From assembly GCF_003086775.1 (NCBI RefSeq), contig NZ_CP026001.1:2754407-2818406 (forward strand): 64,000 nt of DNA, given 5' to 3'. Below, piece after piece: positions 18,220 to 26,552 of this stretch. A program made the translations under genes and the position numbers. The notes below the pieces were generated by a model. The model did not search any database, had not been told where the DNA came from, and was given only the letters and a program-made list of their open reading frames with translations. This stretch comes from Stenotrophomonas sp. ZAC14D1_NAIMI4_1 (GTDB lineage: Bacteria > Pseudomonadota > Gammaproteobacteria > Xanthomonadales > Xanthomonadaceae). Position 1 is the stretch's first letter. Each line of letters starts with the position of its first letter.

Positions 18220-19308
18220 ATGTTCAAACGTCGCGCGTGTGTCTTGTTGTTGAGCCTGTGCAGTGCCGCCGCCGGCGCCGCTGATGCGCCCTATCGCCCC
18301 GCCTTCCATCCGGGCGAGCACAAGGGACCGCCTGCCGGCCGCGTGAATGACGTCCTGGTTCTGGGCAGCCCGCATCTCTCCGCCCTGCCCGATTCGTTCC
18401 AGCCGGCGATGCTGGAGCCGCTGCTGTCGCGCCTGCAGGCATGGCAGCCCACGGCCATCGCAGTGGAGAACGTATCGGGCCTGCAATGCGATTTCATGCG
18501 CCGCAGCCCGACCCGCTACGCCGACAGCGTGAGCACCTACTGCGTCGACACCGCACCGGCACAGGCCGCAACCGGGCTGGATGTACCGCAAGCCAATGCC
18601 GAAATGGAGCGGCTGCTGGCGACATGGCCGAAGGACGCCACGCCGGCCCAGCGGCGCCGGCTGGCGGCGGTGGCCTTGGCCGCCGGCGAACGCGGTTCGG
18701 CCATCGTGCAATGGCTGCGCCTGCCCAGCAGCGAACGCCGCGCGGCCGACAGCCTGACCCCGGAACTGGTCGCCTTCCTGGATGCACGCGTGCTGCGCAA
18801 GGACGAGGTGAACCTGGTCGCCGCCGAGCTGGCCGCACGGCTGGCGCTGGAACGCCTGTGGTCGGTGGATGACCACACTGCCGATACGGAAACCCCGAAG
18901 GAACTGCAGAAGGCCTATGCAAAGGCCATCCGCGGCGCGTGGGACAACCCCGCCAGCAAAGCCCGCCGCGCGGCCTCTGCTCCCTTCGATGACAACGTGG
19001 CCCAGCCAGGCGGCGTGCTGGCCCTCTACCGCCACGAGAATTCCCCGCAGACCGCGCAGAACGTCTACGACAGCGACTTCGGCGCTGCCCTGGTCGAACC
19101 GTCGCCGGAGGGCTTCGGCCGCAACTACGTGGGCTACTGGGAAACCCGCAACCTGCGCATGGTCGCCAACATCCGCGACGTGCTCGGCCAACACCCGGGC
19201 ACGCGCATGCTGGCCATCGTGGGTTCGTCACACAAGTGGTACTACGAGGCCTATCTGGACCAGATGCATGATGTGCAGCTGGTGGATGTGGCGCCGCTGC
19301 TGCGCTGA
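18220..19308 (+). CDS. Secreted DUF5694-like protein
   Basis: 362 residues. A signal peptide (KRRACVLLLSLCSAAAGAADA) is followed by a domain opening with VLVLGSPHL, a pattern I associate with DUF5694, which is distantly like TraB/ChaN folds. The C-terminal half includes NYVGYWETRNLRMVANIRD and IVGSSHKWYYEAYL, suggesting conserved acidic, His and Tyr residues clustered at one site. Activity is unknown; periplasmic location is inferred. The ATG has AGGGAG 7 bp upstream. A longer in-frame start at 18172 would destroy the signal peptide. Confidence 0.7.
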   Translation: MFKRRACVLLLSLCSAAAGAADAPYRPAFHPGEHKGPPAGRVNDVLVLGSPHLSALPDSFQPAMLEPLLSRLQAWQPTAIAVENVSGLQCDFMRRSPTRYADSVSTYCVDTAPAQAATGLDVPQANAEMERLLATWPKDATPAQRRRLAAVALAAGERGSAIVQWLRLPSSERRAADSLTPELVAFLDARVLRKDEVNLVAAELAARLALERLWSVDDHTADTETPKELQKAYAKAIRGAWDNPASKARRAASAPFDDNVAQPGGVLALYRHENSPQTAQNVYDSDFGAALVEPSPEGFGRNYVGYWETRNLRMVANIRDVLGQHPGTRMLAIVGSSHKWYYEAYLDQMHDVQLVDVAPLLR

Positions 19309-19310
19309 CG

Positions 19311-19697
19311 CTACGGGCCGAACGTCTTGACCATCAACGCGGGCGAGACGAACACGCGCAGCCCATGCTCCAAGGGCTGCTGCATGTCGTAGCCGCGCGC
19401 ATGCGGCCAGCTGCCGGCCCCACCGATCTCGACGAACTCGGCCCCTGCATTGCGGACCACCCGCGCGCCCGGGCTGGATGCGAGGCAGCCGTCAAACACC
19501 GGCTCGCCCTGTCCCGCCGCAAACACCTGCACGCGTGCATCACCGCTCAGCACGCTGAAGGACAACAGCAGGCGGACGCCTCCCTGCGCATGCACCACCT
19601 GCACGTCGATGCCGTCGGAGGCGTCCACCGACGGTGCGACGCCGAACAATCCGATAAAGGCGGTTTCATCCCAGGCGAACATCAACAACCTCGTCAT
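19311..19697 (-). CDS. Unknown 128-residue protein
   Basis: Acidic-to-neutral beta-rich protein beginning MTRLLMFAWDETAFIG, with no signal peptide or membrane segment. It is convergent with the DUF5694 gene, with only 2 bp between stops. A paired GTAG palindrome begins 3 bp upstream of its ATG, leaving no room for a normal Shine-Dalgarno, so translation start or even expression is uncertain. Not recognised. Confidence 0.5.
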   Translation of the reverse strand: MTRLLMFAWDETAFIGLFGVAPSVDASDGIDVQVVHAQGGVRLLLSFSVLSGDARVQVFAAGQGEPVFDGCLASSPGARVVRNAGAEFVEIGGAGSWPHARGYDMQQPLEHGLRVFVSPALMVKTFGP

Positions 19698-19699
19698 TG

Positions 19700-19760
19700 G
19701 TAGCGTCGAGCCGTGCTCGACTGCCGTCTGCACAGGCAGTCGAGCACGGCTCGACTCTAC
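19700..19760. repeat. SMAG/REP palindrome, head-to-head dimer
   Basis: Two GTAG-headed hairpins in opposite orientation, GTAG at 19700 and CTAC ending at 19760, each with arm GTCGAGC..GCTCGAC. This matches the GTAG-type REP family described in S. maltophilia. It sits between two genes on the minus strand, where it could form an RNA hairpin that stabilises or ends transcripts. Confidence 0.85.
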
Positions 19761-19774
19761 CAAGACTGGCCTGC

Positions 19775-20002
19775 TCAGCGGGGGCGGCGCCCGTTGCGCC
19801 ACAGTACGGCGCTGGCGCCGATGATGCAGGCCAGGGTAGCCAGCAGTGCGCTGGCCACGCCCCATTGCAGCACCGGCACCAGCGACTGCGCCAGCGGGTC
19901 GGCACGCAGCTGTTCCAGTCGCAGGCCGCCGGCCAGGGCCAGCAGCCAGCCGATGCTGGCGGGCGCGTAGGCGCCGGCGATGTGGGTGTTCCAACGGCTC
20001 AT
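19775..20002 (-). CDS. Small membrane protein of unknown function
   Basis: 75 residues with two hydrophobic helices (about 8-25 and 45-65) and a basic C-terminus NGRRPR. The ATG at 20002 is preceded by AGGGAAG at good spacing. The dimeric GTAG repeat follows 14 bp after its stop. Family unknown. Confidence 0.6.
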   Translation of the reverse strand: MSRWNTHIAGAYAPASIGWLLALAGGLRLEQLRADPLAQSLVPVLQWGVASALLATLACIIGASAVLWRNGRRPR

Positions 20003-20077
20003 GGCACTTCCCTGCTGAGGTGGCGATGGGGCGATTGTTCCGCCCCGCCCTCTCACAGGTTGAGACCGTGGCCGGAC

Positions 20078-21472
20078 TCAGCGCGCCCAGCCGCCGCCGA
20101 GGGCCGCCATCAGCGCCGCGCTGGCCTGCAGCTGCCGGCTCTGGATGTCCTGCAGGCCCAGCTGCGCCTGCCGCGCGTCGGTCTGCGCACTCACTACATC
20201 CAGGTAGCTCACCGCGCCGCCGGCGTAGCGGTCGCGTGCGATCTGTTCTGCGCGCCGCGCGGCCTGCACGGCGTCGTCCTCGTGCCCGCGCTGCGCATCC
20301 AGCTGGCGCAGCAGGGTCAGCTGGTCCTCGACCTGGCGGATCGCCGCCAGCACCGTGGCCCGGTACTGCGCCGAGGCCGCATCGAACTCGGCGTAGGCCT
20401 GCGCCTTCGCAGCCCTGCGGCGGCCGCCATCGAACACCGGCAGCGCGGCCAGCGGGCCCAGTGCCCAGTAGCGGTTGCCCACGTCCAGCACCGACGCGCT
20501 GCCGGAGGTCTGCCCGCCCAGCAGTCCGGTCAGGCTGAGCTGCGGGAACCAGGCGGCACGCGCCACCCCGATGCCGGCGTTGGCGGCAAACACCCGCCGC
20601 TCGGCTGCAGCGATGTCCGGGCGCTGCTGCAACAGCTTGCTGGGCAGGTCCGCGGGAACCTGCGGCAGCGTCGGCAGATTGCCATCGGCCAGCACGAAGC
20701 CACTGGCCGGGGCCCCCACCAGTTCGGCGATGGCATGGCGCAGCAGCGCGTGGCGTGCATCCAGTGCGTCCAGGTCGGCCTGCGCGCTGGCCAGCTGGTG
20801 GCGCGCGCGGGCCACGTCCAGTTCCGAGGCGATCTCGCCGCGGAACCGGTCTTCGGTCAGGGCCAGCGCCTGCCGGTAGTCGTCGATGCTGTCGCGCAGG
20901 ATCACCTGCTGCGCCTCGGCGCCGCGCAGCTGCAGGTACAGCCCGGCCATCTGCTGCGACAGGCTCAGCCGTGCTGCCGCCAGGTCATCGCCACTGGCCT
21001 CGGCACGCGCCCCTGCCGCAGCAGCGGCGTTGCGCAGGCGTCCCCACAGGTCCAGGTCGAAGGACAGCGAGAACGCCGCGCTGTTGCTGTCGTAGATCGC
21101 AGGCTGGGTGGCACTGCGCAGCGGCTTGTCATCGGACTGGCGCTGGCGCATCGGGCCACCACTGAAGCCGACCTGTGGCGCACGGGCCGACGTCACTTCA
21201 CCGGCTGCGGCACGCGCGGCATCGTAATGGGCCACGGCCAGCGCCAGCGTCGGGCTGGCCTCGACCAGCTGCTGCTGCAGGTGGTCCAGCTGCGGATCCT
21301 GGAAGGCCTGCCACCAGGCAGCCGGCAACGGCGAGGCGGCCGCGGATGCGCCACCGCCTTCATAGCCGGCCGGCATCGCCACGGCAGGCACCTGGTAAGT
21401 CGGCGCGAGCGAACAACCGCCGAGCAGCACCGCGCCCAGCACCAGCACCAGCCGGCGTTCAACCACGCGCAT
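20078..21472 (-). CDS. RND efflux outer-membrane channel lipoprotein (OprM/NodT family)
   Basis: 464 residues. A lipoprotein signal (LVLGAVLLGGCS) is followed by two repeated TolC-like halves with long coiled coils (about 60-250 and 260-455). It forms the trimeric outer-membrane exit duct of a tripartite RND pump. ATG at 21472 has AGGAG 7 bp upstream, which I prefer to the GTG at 21490. It is third in the operon and overlaps the membrane-fusion gene by 14 bp. Confidence 0.9.
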   Translation of the reverse strand: MRVVERRLVLVLGAVLLGGCSLAPTYQVPAVAMPAGYEGGGASAAASPLPAAWWQAFQDPQLDHLQQQLVEASPTLALAVAHYDAARAAAGEVTSARAPQVGFSGGPMRQRQSDDKPLRSATQPAIYDSNSAAFSLSFDLDLWGRLRNAAAAAGARAEASGDDLAAARLSLSQQMAGLYLQLRGAEAQQVILRDSIDDYRQALALTEDRFRGEIASELDVARARHQLASAQADLDALDARHALLRHAIAELVGAPASGFVLADGNLPTLPQVPADLPSKLLQQRPDIAAAERRVFAANAGIGVARAAWFPQLSLTGLLGGQTSGSASVLDVGNRYWALGPLAALPVFDGGRRRAAKAQAYAEFDAASAQYRATVLAAIRQVEDQLTLLRQLDAQRGHEDDAVQAARRAEQIARDRYAGGAVSYLDVVSAQTDARQAQLGLQDIQSRQLQASAALMAALGGGWAR

Positions 21473-22622
21473 GTGCAGGCTCCTGCTCACCGGCGACCAC
21501 GCGCACGTGGTCGCCTTCGCGCAGCGCGTCGGGCGGGTTGGGAATGACCCAGTCGCCGGCCTTCAGGCCGCGGTCCACGCGCAGCGTGCTGCCCAGGTCG
21601 CTGGCGATGTGGATGTCGCGCAGGTGCACGATGTCCTTGCCATCGACCACCGCCACCTGGGTGCCCTTGGCGCGGAAGATCAGCACCTCGGCCGGCACGC
21701 TGACGCCGTCGCCGCCGCCCTGCTGCGGCAGGGTCACTTCGGCGTAGCTGCCCGGCAGCAGCGCGCCGTCGGCATTGTCGACCACGAACTGCGCCAGCAG
21801 CGTGCCCGAACTGCGGTCGATCGCACTGGAGTCACCCTGCAGCGTGGCGGTGAAGTGGCGGCCGGACTGGCCCGGCACCTGCAGGCTGGCCTGCAGCCCC
21901 GGCGTGATGCTGCCCGCGCTGTTCTGCGGCACCGGCACCATCAGGCGCAGGCGGCGCGTATCGGCAATGTTGAACAGTTCGCGGCCGCTGTCATCGGCGC
22001 GGATCAGCTGGCCGACGTCGGTCTGCCGCGAGGTCACGGTGCCATCGAACGGTGCGCGCAGCGTGCGGTAGCGCCCCAGCTCCTGCAGCCGCGCATAGTC
22101 GGCCTGCGCCGCTTCCACGCTGGCCTGCGCCGCCAGCGCATTGGCCTGCTTCTCATCGGCTTCCTGGCGCGACACCGAATGGCTGCCCAGCATGCCCTGC
22201 CAGCGCTCGGCACTGACCTTGGCCAGCGCGGCATCGGCCTGTGCCTGCAGCAGGTGGGCGTGGGCCTGGGCGATCTGCTGGTCCAGTTCCGGGCTGTCGA
22301 TCACCGCCAGAACCTGGCCGGCCTTGACCGACTGGCCGATGTCGGCAGTCCACGATTTGAGGTAGCCACCGACGCGCGCGTGGATGGGCGCTTCGGTCCA
22401 GGCAGTCAGGTGCGCCGGCAGGGTCATCGTGCCCGCCGCCGCCTGTGCACCGGCCGTGACAACCTGCACGGCCGGCACCGCCTGGCGCTCGGTCCATTCC
22501 ACCACGGCGTGGGCCTGCTGCGCGCGCAGGGCCAGGCCGGCGGCAACCACGACCACCGCGATGGCGGCACCCAGGATGAGGGGGCGGCGCAGCGAACGCT
22601 GCGGCAGCGAAGCATCAGACAT
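21459..22622 (-). CDS. RND efflux periplasmic adaptor (membrane-fusion protein)
   Basis: 387 residues. One N-terminal membrane anchor (LILGAAIAVVVVAAGLAL) is followed by a lipoyl half-motif (GGYLKSWTADIGQSVKAGQ), a coiled-coil hairpin rich in Gln and Ala, the second lipoyl half (LRAPFDGTVTSRQTDVGQL), and beta-barrel and membrane-proximal domains. It links the permease to the outer-membrane channel. The ATG at 22622 overlaps the permease stop by 8 bp. Confidence 0.92.
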   Translation of the reverse strand: MSDASLPQRSLRRPLILGAAIAVVVVAAGLALRAQQAHAVVEWTERQAVPAVQVVTAGAQAAAGTMTLPAHLTAWTEAPIHARVGGYLKSWTADIGQSVKAGQVLAVIDSPELDQQIAQAHAHLLQAQADAALAKVSAERWQGMLGSHSVSRQEADEKQANALAAQASVEAAQADYARLQELGRYRTLRAPFDGTVTSRQTDVGQLIRADDSGRELFNIADTRRLRLMVPVPQNSAGSITPGLQASLQVPGQSGRHFTATLQGDSSAIDRSSGTLLAQFVVDNADGALLPGSYAEVTLPQQGGGDGVSVPAEVLIFRAKGTQVAVVDGKDIVHLRDIHIASDLGSTLRVDRGLKAGDWVIPNPPDALREGDHVRVVAGEQEPAHARG

Positions 22623-25600
22623 GCAGGGGCTCTCCAGCGGGGGCGGTGCGGGGCTTACGCGAGTGGGCCAGGGCAAACACCACCGGCACGAACAACAGGG
22701 TGGCGCACGTCGCCAGCAGCAGGCCGCCGATGACCGCGCGGCCCAGCGGCGCGTTCTGCTCGGTGGACAGTGCGGTCGGCAGCATGCCCAGGATCATCGC
22801 CAGCGCGGTCATGCAGACCGGCCGGAAACGGGTGAACCCGGCTTCCAGCGCGGCCTTGGCGGCATCGCCGTGTTCGGCCAGGCGCTCGCGGCAGAAACTG
22901 ACCACCAGGATCGAATTGGCCGTGGCCACGCCCATGCACAGGATGGCCCCGGTCAGCGCGGGCACCGACAACGATGTGTGGGTGAGGAACAGCATCCAGA
23001 CCACACCGGCGAGGCCAGCGGGCAGCGCGGTGATGATGACGAACGGGTCTGTCCACGACTGGAAGTTGATGACGATCAGCAGATAGATCAGCACGATGGC
23101 GGCCAGCAGGCCGTAGCCGAGGCCGGTAAAGGCCACATGCAGCGCATCGATCTGGCCGTGCAGGCCGACCTCGGTGCCACGCGGGCGCTGGCTGGCCATG
23201 CCATCGATGACCTTCTGCACATCGGCGGCCACCGCGCCCAGGTCACGCCCCTGCACGCTGGCGTACACGTCCAGGGTGGGCTGCACGTTGTAGTGGGTCA
23301 CCACCGCCGAACTGGACCCGCGCTGGATCTCGGCCAGGCCGCCCAGCACCTGCGGCACGCCGCTGCTGCCGGTGACCGGCAACGCGCTCAAGGCGGCCAG
23401 GCTGTCCATGCGGTACTGCGGGGTGGCGGCCACCACGCCGTAGGAGATGCCGTTCTTCGGGCTCAGCCAGAACGTCGGCGCCACCTGGCCACTGCCGGCC
23501 AGCGAGGCGACCATGCTGTTGGTGACGTCGCGCTCGGTGATGCCCAGGCCGTTGGCGCGCAGGCGGTCCACGTCCACCTTCAGCGTCGGGTAGCCATCGG
23601 GCTGCTGCAGGCGCAGATCGACCAGGCCGGGCACGTGGCGCAGCCGGCGGATCAGTTCCTGCGCATAGGCGCGGTTGCCGGCCGCATTGGGCCCGGCAAT
23701 GCGCACATCCATCGGCGCCGGCGAACCGAAGTTGAGGATCTGGCTGCTGGTATCGGCCGGCAGGAAGGCGAAGCTGGTGCCCGGGAAGGCGGCGGGCAGC
23801 ACTTCGCGGAGGCGACGCTCGTACCCGGCCGCATCACCGTGTCCGGGCTTCAGCGAAACCTGGATGTCACCGTCCTGCGGGCCGATGGTGCCGCTGCCGC
23901 TGTAGGCCATGTTGATGCCGGTCATCGGCAGGCCCAGGTTGTCGACGATGGCATCGATCTCGGCCGGCGGGACTTCCTGGCGGATGCGCGCTTCAATGCG
24001 ATCGAAGGCAGCAGCGGTTTCCTCGATGCGGGTGCCCAGCGGCAGGCGCACATGCAGCGACAGCGCACTGGCCTCGGTGGCCGGGAAGAAATCCTGGCCC
24101 AGGGTCGGCAGCAGCGCGAAGGACACCAGCACGCAGGCCATGAAGCCGATCAGGAACGGCCGGCGGTTGCCCAGGGCCAGGCCCAGCAGCGCGTGGTAGC
24201 GGTCACGCACGGCCGAGAAACCGGCTTCGAAACGCTGCTGCCAGCGCACCAGCGTGGCGGCCAGGCGCGCACGGCGGTGCTGCGGATGATCGCCCTCGTG
24301 ATGGTTGAGGAAGGCATCTTCGGGATGGTGGCCCACGCCATGCTCGACCCGGTGCGGGCGCAGCAGGTACAGCGCCATGGTCGGCACCAGGGTGCGCGAC
24401 AGCACGAACGAACTGCCCATGGCGAAGATGACTGCCAGCGCCATCGGCCGGAACAGGTAGCCGGCGATGCCATCGAGCAGGAACATCGGCACGAACACGA
24501 TGCAGATGCACAGCAGCGAGACGAACGCCGGGCCGACGATCTGTGCGGCGCCATCGAGGATGGCCTCGCGCACGCCCTTGCCCTGTTCCAGGTGCCAGTT
24601 GACGTTCTCGATGGTCACCGTGGCGTCGTCCACCAGGATGCCCACGGCCAGCGCCAGGCCGCCCAGGGTCATCACGTTGAGCGTCTGCCCGGCCGCCGAC
24701 AGCAGCGCGATGGCCGAGAGCACCGCCAGCGGAATCGACGCCGCAATGATCACCGTCGAGCGCCAGCTGCCGAGGAAGACCAGGATCATCACGCTGGTGA
24801 GCAGCGCGGCGATGATGCCTTCGCGGGCGACACTGCTGATCGATTCACGCACGAAGGTGGAGGCATCGCCGAGCAGCGAGATCTTCAGCGATGGCGGCAG
24901 GGTTTCGCCGATCTGCGGCAGCATGGCGCGGATGCGGCTGACCAGGGTGAGCGTGGAAGCATCGCCATTCTTCAGCGCGGCCATCAGCACCGAGTGGCCG
25001 CCGTTGACGCGCACGATGTTGGTCTGTGGCGGCGAGCCATCGCGCACGTGGGCGACCTGGCCGATGGTGACCACCGCGCCATTGACCGTGCGGATCGGCA
25101 GATCGTTGAGCGCTTCGATGTCGCTGGGGCTGTTGTTGAGCAGCACGGTGAACTCGTTGCCGCCGAGCTTGGCCGTGCCCACCGGGGTGATCTGGTTCTG
25201 CGCGGCCAGCGCGTTGCCGACGTCCTGCGCGGACAAGCCCTTGGCTGCCAGCGCCTGCGGATCGAGGTCGAGGGTGATCTGCCGCTGCTTGCCGCCGTAG
25301 GGTGCGGGGATGGCCAGGCCGGGAATGGAGGTGAGCGGTGGGCGCACGGTGTTCTGCGCCAGGTCGCGGATCTGCGATTCGCCCAGGGTCGGGCTGGAGA
25401 ACGCCATCTGCAGCACCGGCACGGTGGAGGCGCTGTAGTTGAGGATCAGCGGCGGGGTCATGCCGGCCGGCATCTGCTTGACGATGGTCTGCGAGATGGC
25501 GGTGATCTGCGCGTTGGCGGTACGGATGTCCACGCCGGGCTGGAAGAACACCTTGACCACGCCCATGCCGGCCAGCGACTGCGATTCGATGTGTTCGATG

Positions 25601-25833
25601 TCGTTGACGGTGGTGCTGAGCGCGCGCTCGTAGGGCGAGATGACGCGGCCGGACATGGCATCGGGGGACAGGCCGGTGTACTGCCAGACGACGGCGATGA
25701 CGGGGATGCCGATGTCGGGGAACACGTCGGTGGGCGTACGCAGGGCGCTGAGCGGACCGACGATGCAGATGAAAATGGCCATCACCACGAAGGTGTAAGG
25801 CTTGTTGAGCGCGGTCCTGACCAAGCCGAGCAT
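22615..25833 (-). CDS. RND efflux permease subunit
   Basis: 1072 residues, about 12 membrane helices and two large periplasmic loops. Helix 1 (VVMAIFICIVGPLSAL) and helix 4, GILVDDATVTIEN, with the paired Asp of the proton relay, are typical of RND pumps. The substrate is not readable; overall it looks nearer the AcrB-like drug exporters than the heavy-metal CzcA group. Gene order permease-adaptor-channel differs from the known smeABC and smeDEF order, so no Sme name is given. Its promoter region holds a 17-bp box shared with the two-component regulator at 28593. Confidence 0.92.
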   Translation of the reverse strand: MLGLVRTALNKPYTFVVMAIFICIVGPLSALRTPTDVFPDIGIPVIAVVWQYTGLSPDAMSGRVISPYERALSTTVNDIEHIESQSLAGMGVVKVFFQPGVDIRTANAQITAISQTIVKQMPAGMTPPLILNYSASTVPVLQMAFSSPTLGESQIRDLAQNTVRPPLTSIPGLAIPAPYGGKQRQITLDLDPQALAAKGLSAQDVGNALAAQNQITPVGTAKLGGNEFTVLLNNSPSDIEALNDLPIRTVNGAVVTIGQVAHVRDGSPPQTNIVRVNGGHSVLMAALKNGDASTLTLVSRIRAMLPQIGETLPPSLKISLLGDASTFVRESISSVAREGIIAALLTSVMILVFLGSWRSTVIIAASIPLAVLSAIALLSAAGQTLNVMTLGGLALAVGILVDDATVTIENVNWHLEQGKGVREAILDGAAQIVGPAFVSLLCICIVFVPMFLLDGIAGYLFRPMALAVIFAMGSSFVLSRTLVPTMALYLLRPHRVEHGVGHHPEDAFLNHHEGDHPQHRRARLAATLVRWQQRFEAGFSAVRDRYHALLGLALGNRRPFLIGFMACVLVSFALLPTLGQDFFPATEASALSLHVRLPLGTRIEETAAAFDRIEARIRQEVPPAEIDAIVDNLGLPMTGINMAYSGSGTIGPQDGDIQVSLKPGHGDAAGYERRLREVLPAAFPGTSFAFLPADTSSQILNFGSPAPMDVRIAGPNAAGNRAYAQELIRRLRHVPGLVDLRLQQPDGYPTLKVDVDRLRANGLGITERDVTNSMVASLAGSGQVAPTFWLSPKNGISYGVVAATPQYRMDSLAALSALPVTGSSGVPQVLGGLAEIQRGSSSAVVTHYNVQPTLDVYASVQGRDLGAVAADVQKVIDGMASQRPRGTEVGLHGQIDALHVAFTGLGYGLLAAIVLIYLLIVINFQSWTDPFVIITALPAGLAGVVWMLFLTHTSLSVPALTGAILCMGVATANSILVVSFCRERLAEHGDAAKAALEAGFTRFRPVCMTALAMILGMLPTALSTEQNAPLGRAVIGGLLLATCATLLFVPVVFALAHSRKPRTAPAGEPLHV

Positions 25834-25921
25834 GCAGCTCTCCAGCAGTGCGTGTGCCCACCGTGGGCAGCGCAGGCCGGAAAGTATCGGCGCTGGCAGT
25901 TAAAACAAAGCTGTGCCGTGG

Positions 25922-25938
25922 ATGAAACATCTTTCATG
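25922..25938 (-). promoter_or_regulatory. Predicted response-regulator box upstream of the RND operon
   Basis: ATGAAACATCTTTCATG, an imperfect palindrome with ATGAA/TTCAT arms, lies 88 bp before the permease start. It matches 15 of 17 bases with the box before the response-regulator gene at 28650-28666. Confidence 0.7.
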
Positions 25939-26026
25939 AAAGGGGTGGGGTTCGGCAGGGCTGCGCCCTGCACCTGCTTAATGCAAAGGCCAAAGCCAAA
26001 GCCAGGGCAGCTCTGGTTTTCTGCTG

Positions 26027-26140
26027 GTCGGGCGGGGCGGTGTGGGTGGGCAGGACACGCCGTAAACCCGTCCATGGGGGCTCGATGGCGCCATCCATGG
26101 CGCCAACGGTCCTGCCCACCCACACCGCCCCACCCCCGAC
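26027..26140 (+). repeat. Structured element copy A1
   Basis: A 23-bp perfect outer stem (26034-26056 with 26109-26131; outer bases extend it further) closes a 52-nt core (26057-26108). The core has hairpin 1 (CCC-GTCCAT-GGG) and hairpin 2 (TGGCGCC-ATCCAT-GGCGCCA). Confidence 0.85.
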
Positions 26141-26365
26141 AGGTTCACGCGGCTGATGGTGGGTGCCGACCGTTGGTCGGCACATCTGTCAGATAGCGAA
26201 TGAATTCATCCACGCATGGCGTGGATCTACTGGCAACGCCGGCTGTTGGTAGGTGTCGACCTTGGTCGACACATCTGTCAGACATCGATATCCGACCCCG
26301 TGCCGACCAACGGTCGGCACCCACCAATTGCAGCGGGCACCAACAGGCCGCAGAGATCTGTCGAA

Positions 26366-26467
26366 GGCGGGGTGGGTCCGGTTGCGGGGGCGTGAGCGCC
26401 ATGGATGGCGCGACCGAGCCTCCATGGACGGATTTACGGCGTCCCCCGCAACCGGACCCACCCCGCC
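26366..26467 (-). repeat. Structured element copy B1 (inverted)
   Basis: A 25-bp perfect outer stem (26366-26390 with 26443-26467) closes a 52-nt core (26391-26442). On the minus strand, the core matches A1 at 46 of 52 positions, with hairpins TCC-GTCCAT-GGA and GCGCC-ATCCAT-GGCGC. The outer stem sequence is unrelated to that of A1. Confidence 0.85.
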
Positions 26468-26552
26468 ATCCCACGGAATGCAGGCTTTTGAAGTTGACGT
26501 TGACGTTGATTGCAGCAGGTGCAGGGCTGCAAGCCCTGCAGAAGAACACCCC

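Larger units (their letters stand above)
25955..26539. repeat. Composite mirrored intergenic array, locus 1
   Basis: The 719-bp gene-free gap 25834-26552 is mostly filled by one inverted layout. From the outside in: GC hairpins (25955-25971 and 26521-26539), threefold hexamer repeats (GCCAAA-like at 25988-26007; GTTGAC-like at 26493-26511), and structured elements A1 (26027-26140) and B1 (26366-26467). The centre holds GTGCCGACC-type hairpins at 26158-26183, 26248-26272 and, inverted, 26300-26325, plus a GTAG palindrome at 26208-26230. It separates the sensor kinase gene from the RND operon. Confidence 0.75.

Noticed and set aside
20078..25833. Naming the pump as a known Sme system (smeABC, smeDEF)
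   Set aside because: Gene order permease-adaptor-channel and the position of the regulators do not match what I know of those operons; a sequence search would be needed.
22384..26196. 1270-codon open frame antisense to the RND genes
   Set aside because: It spans several real genes and a repeat array on the other strand, and reads as low-complexity; a shadow.
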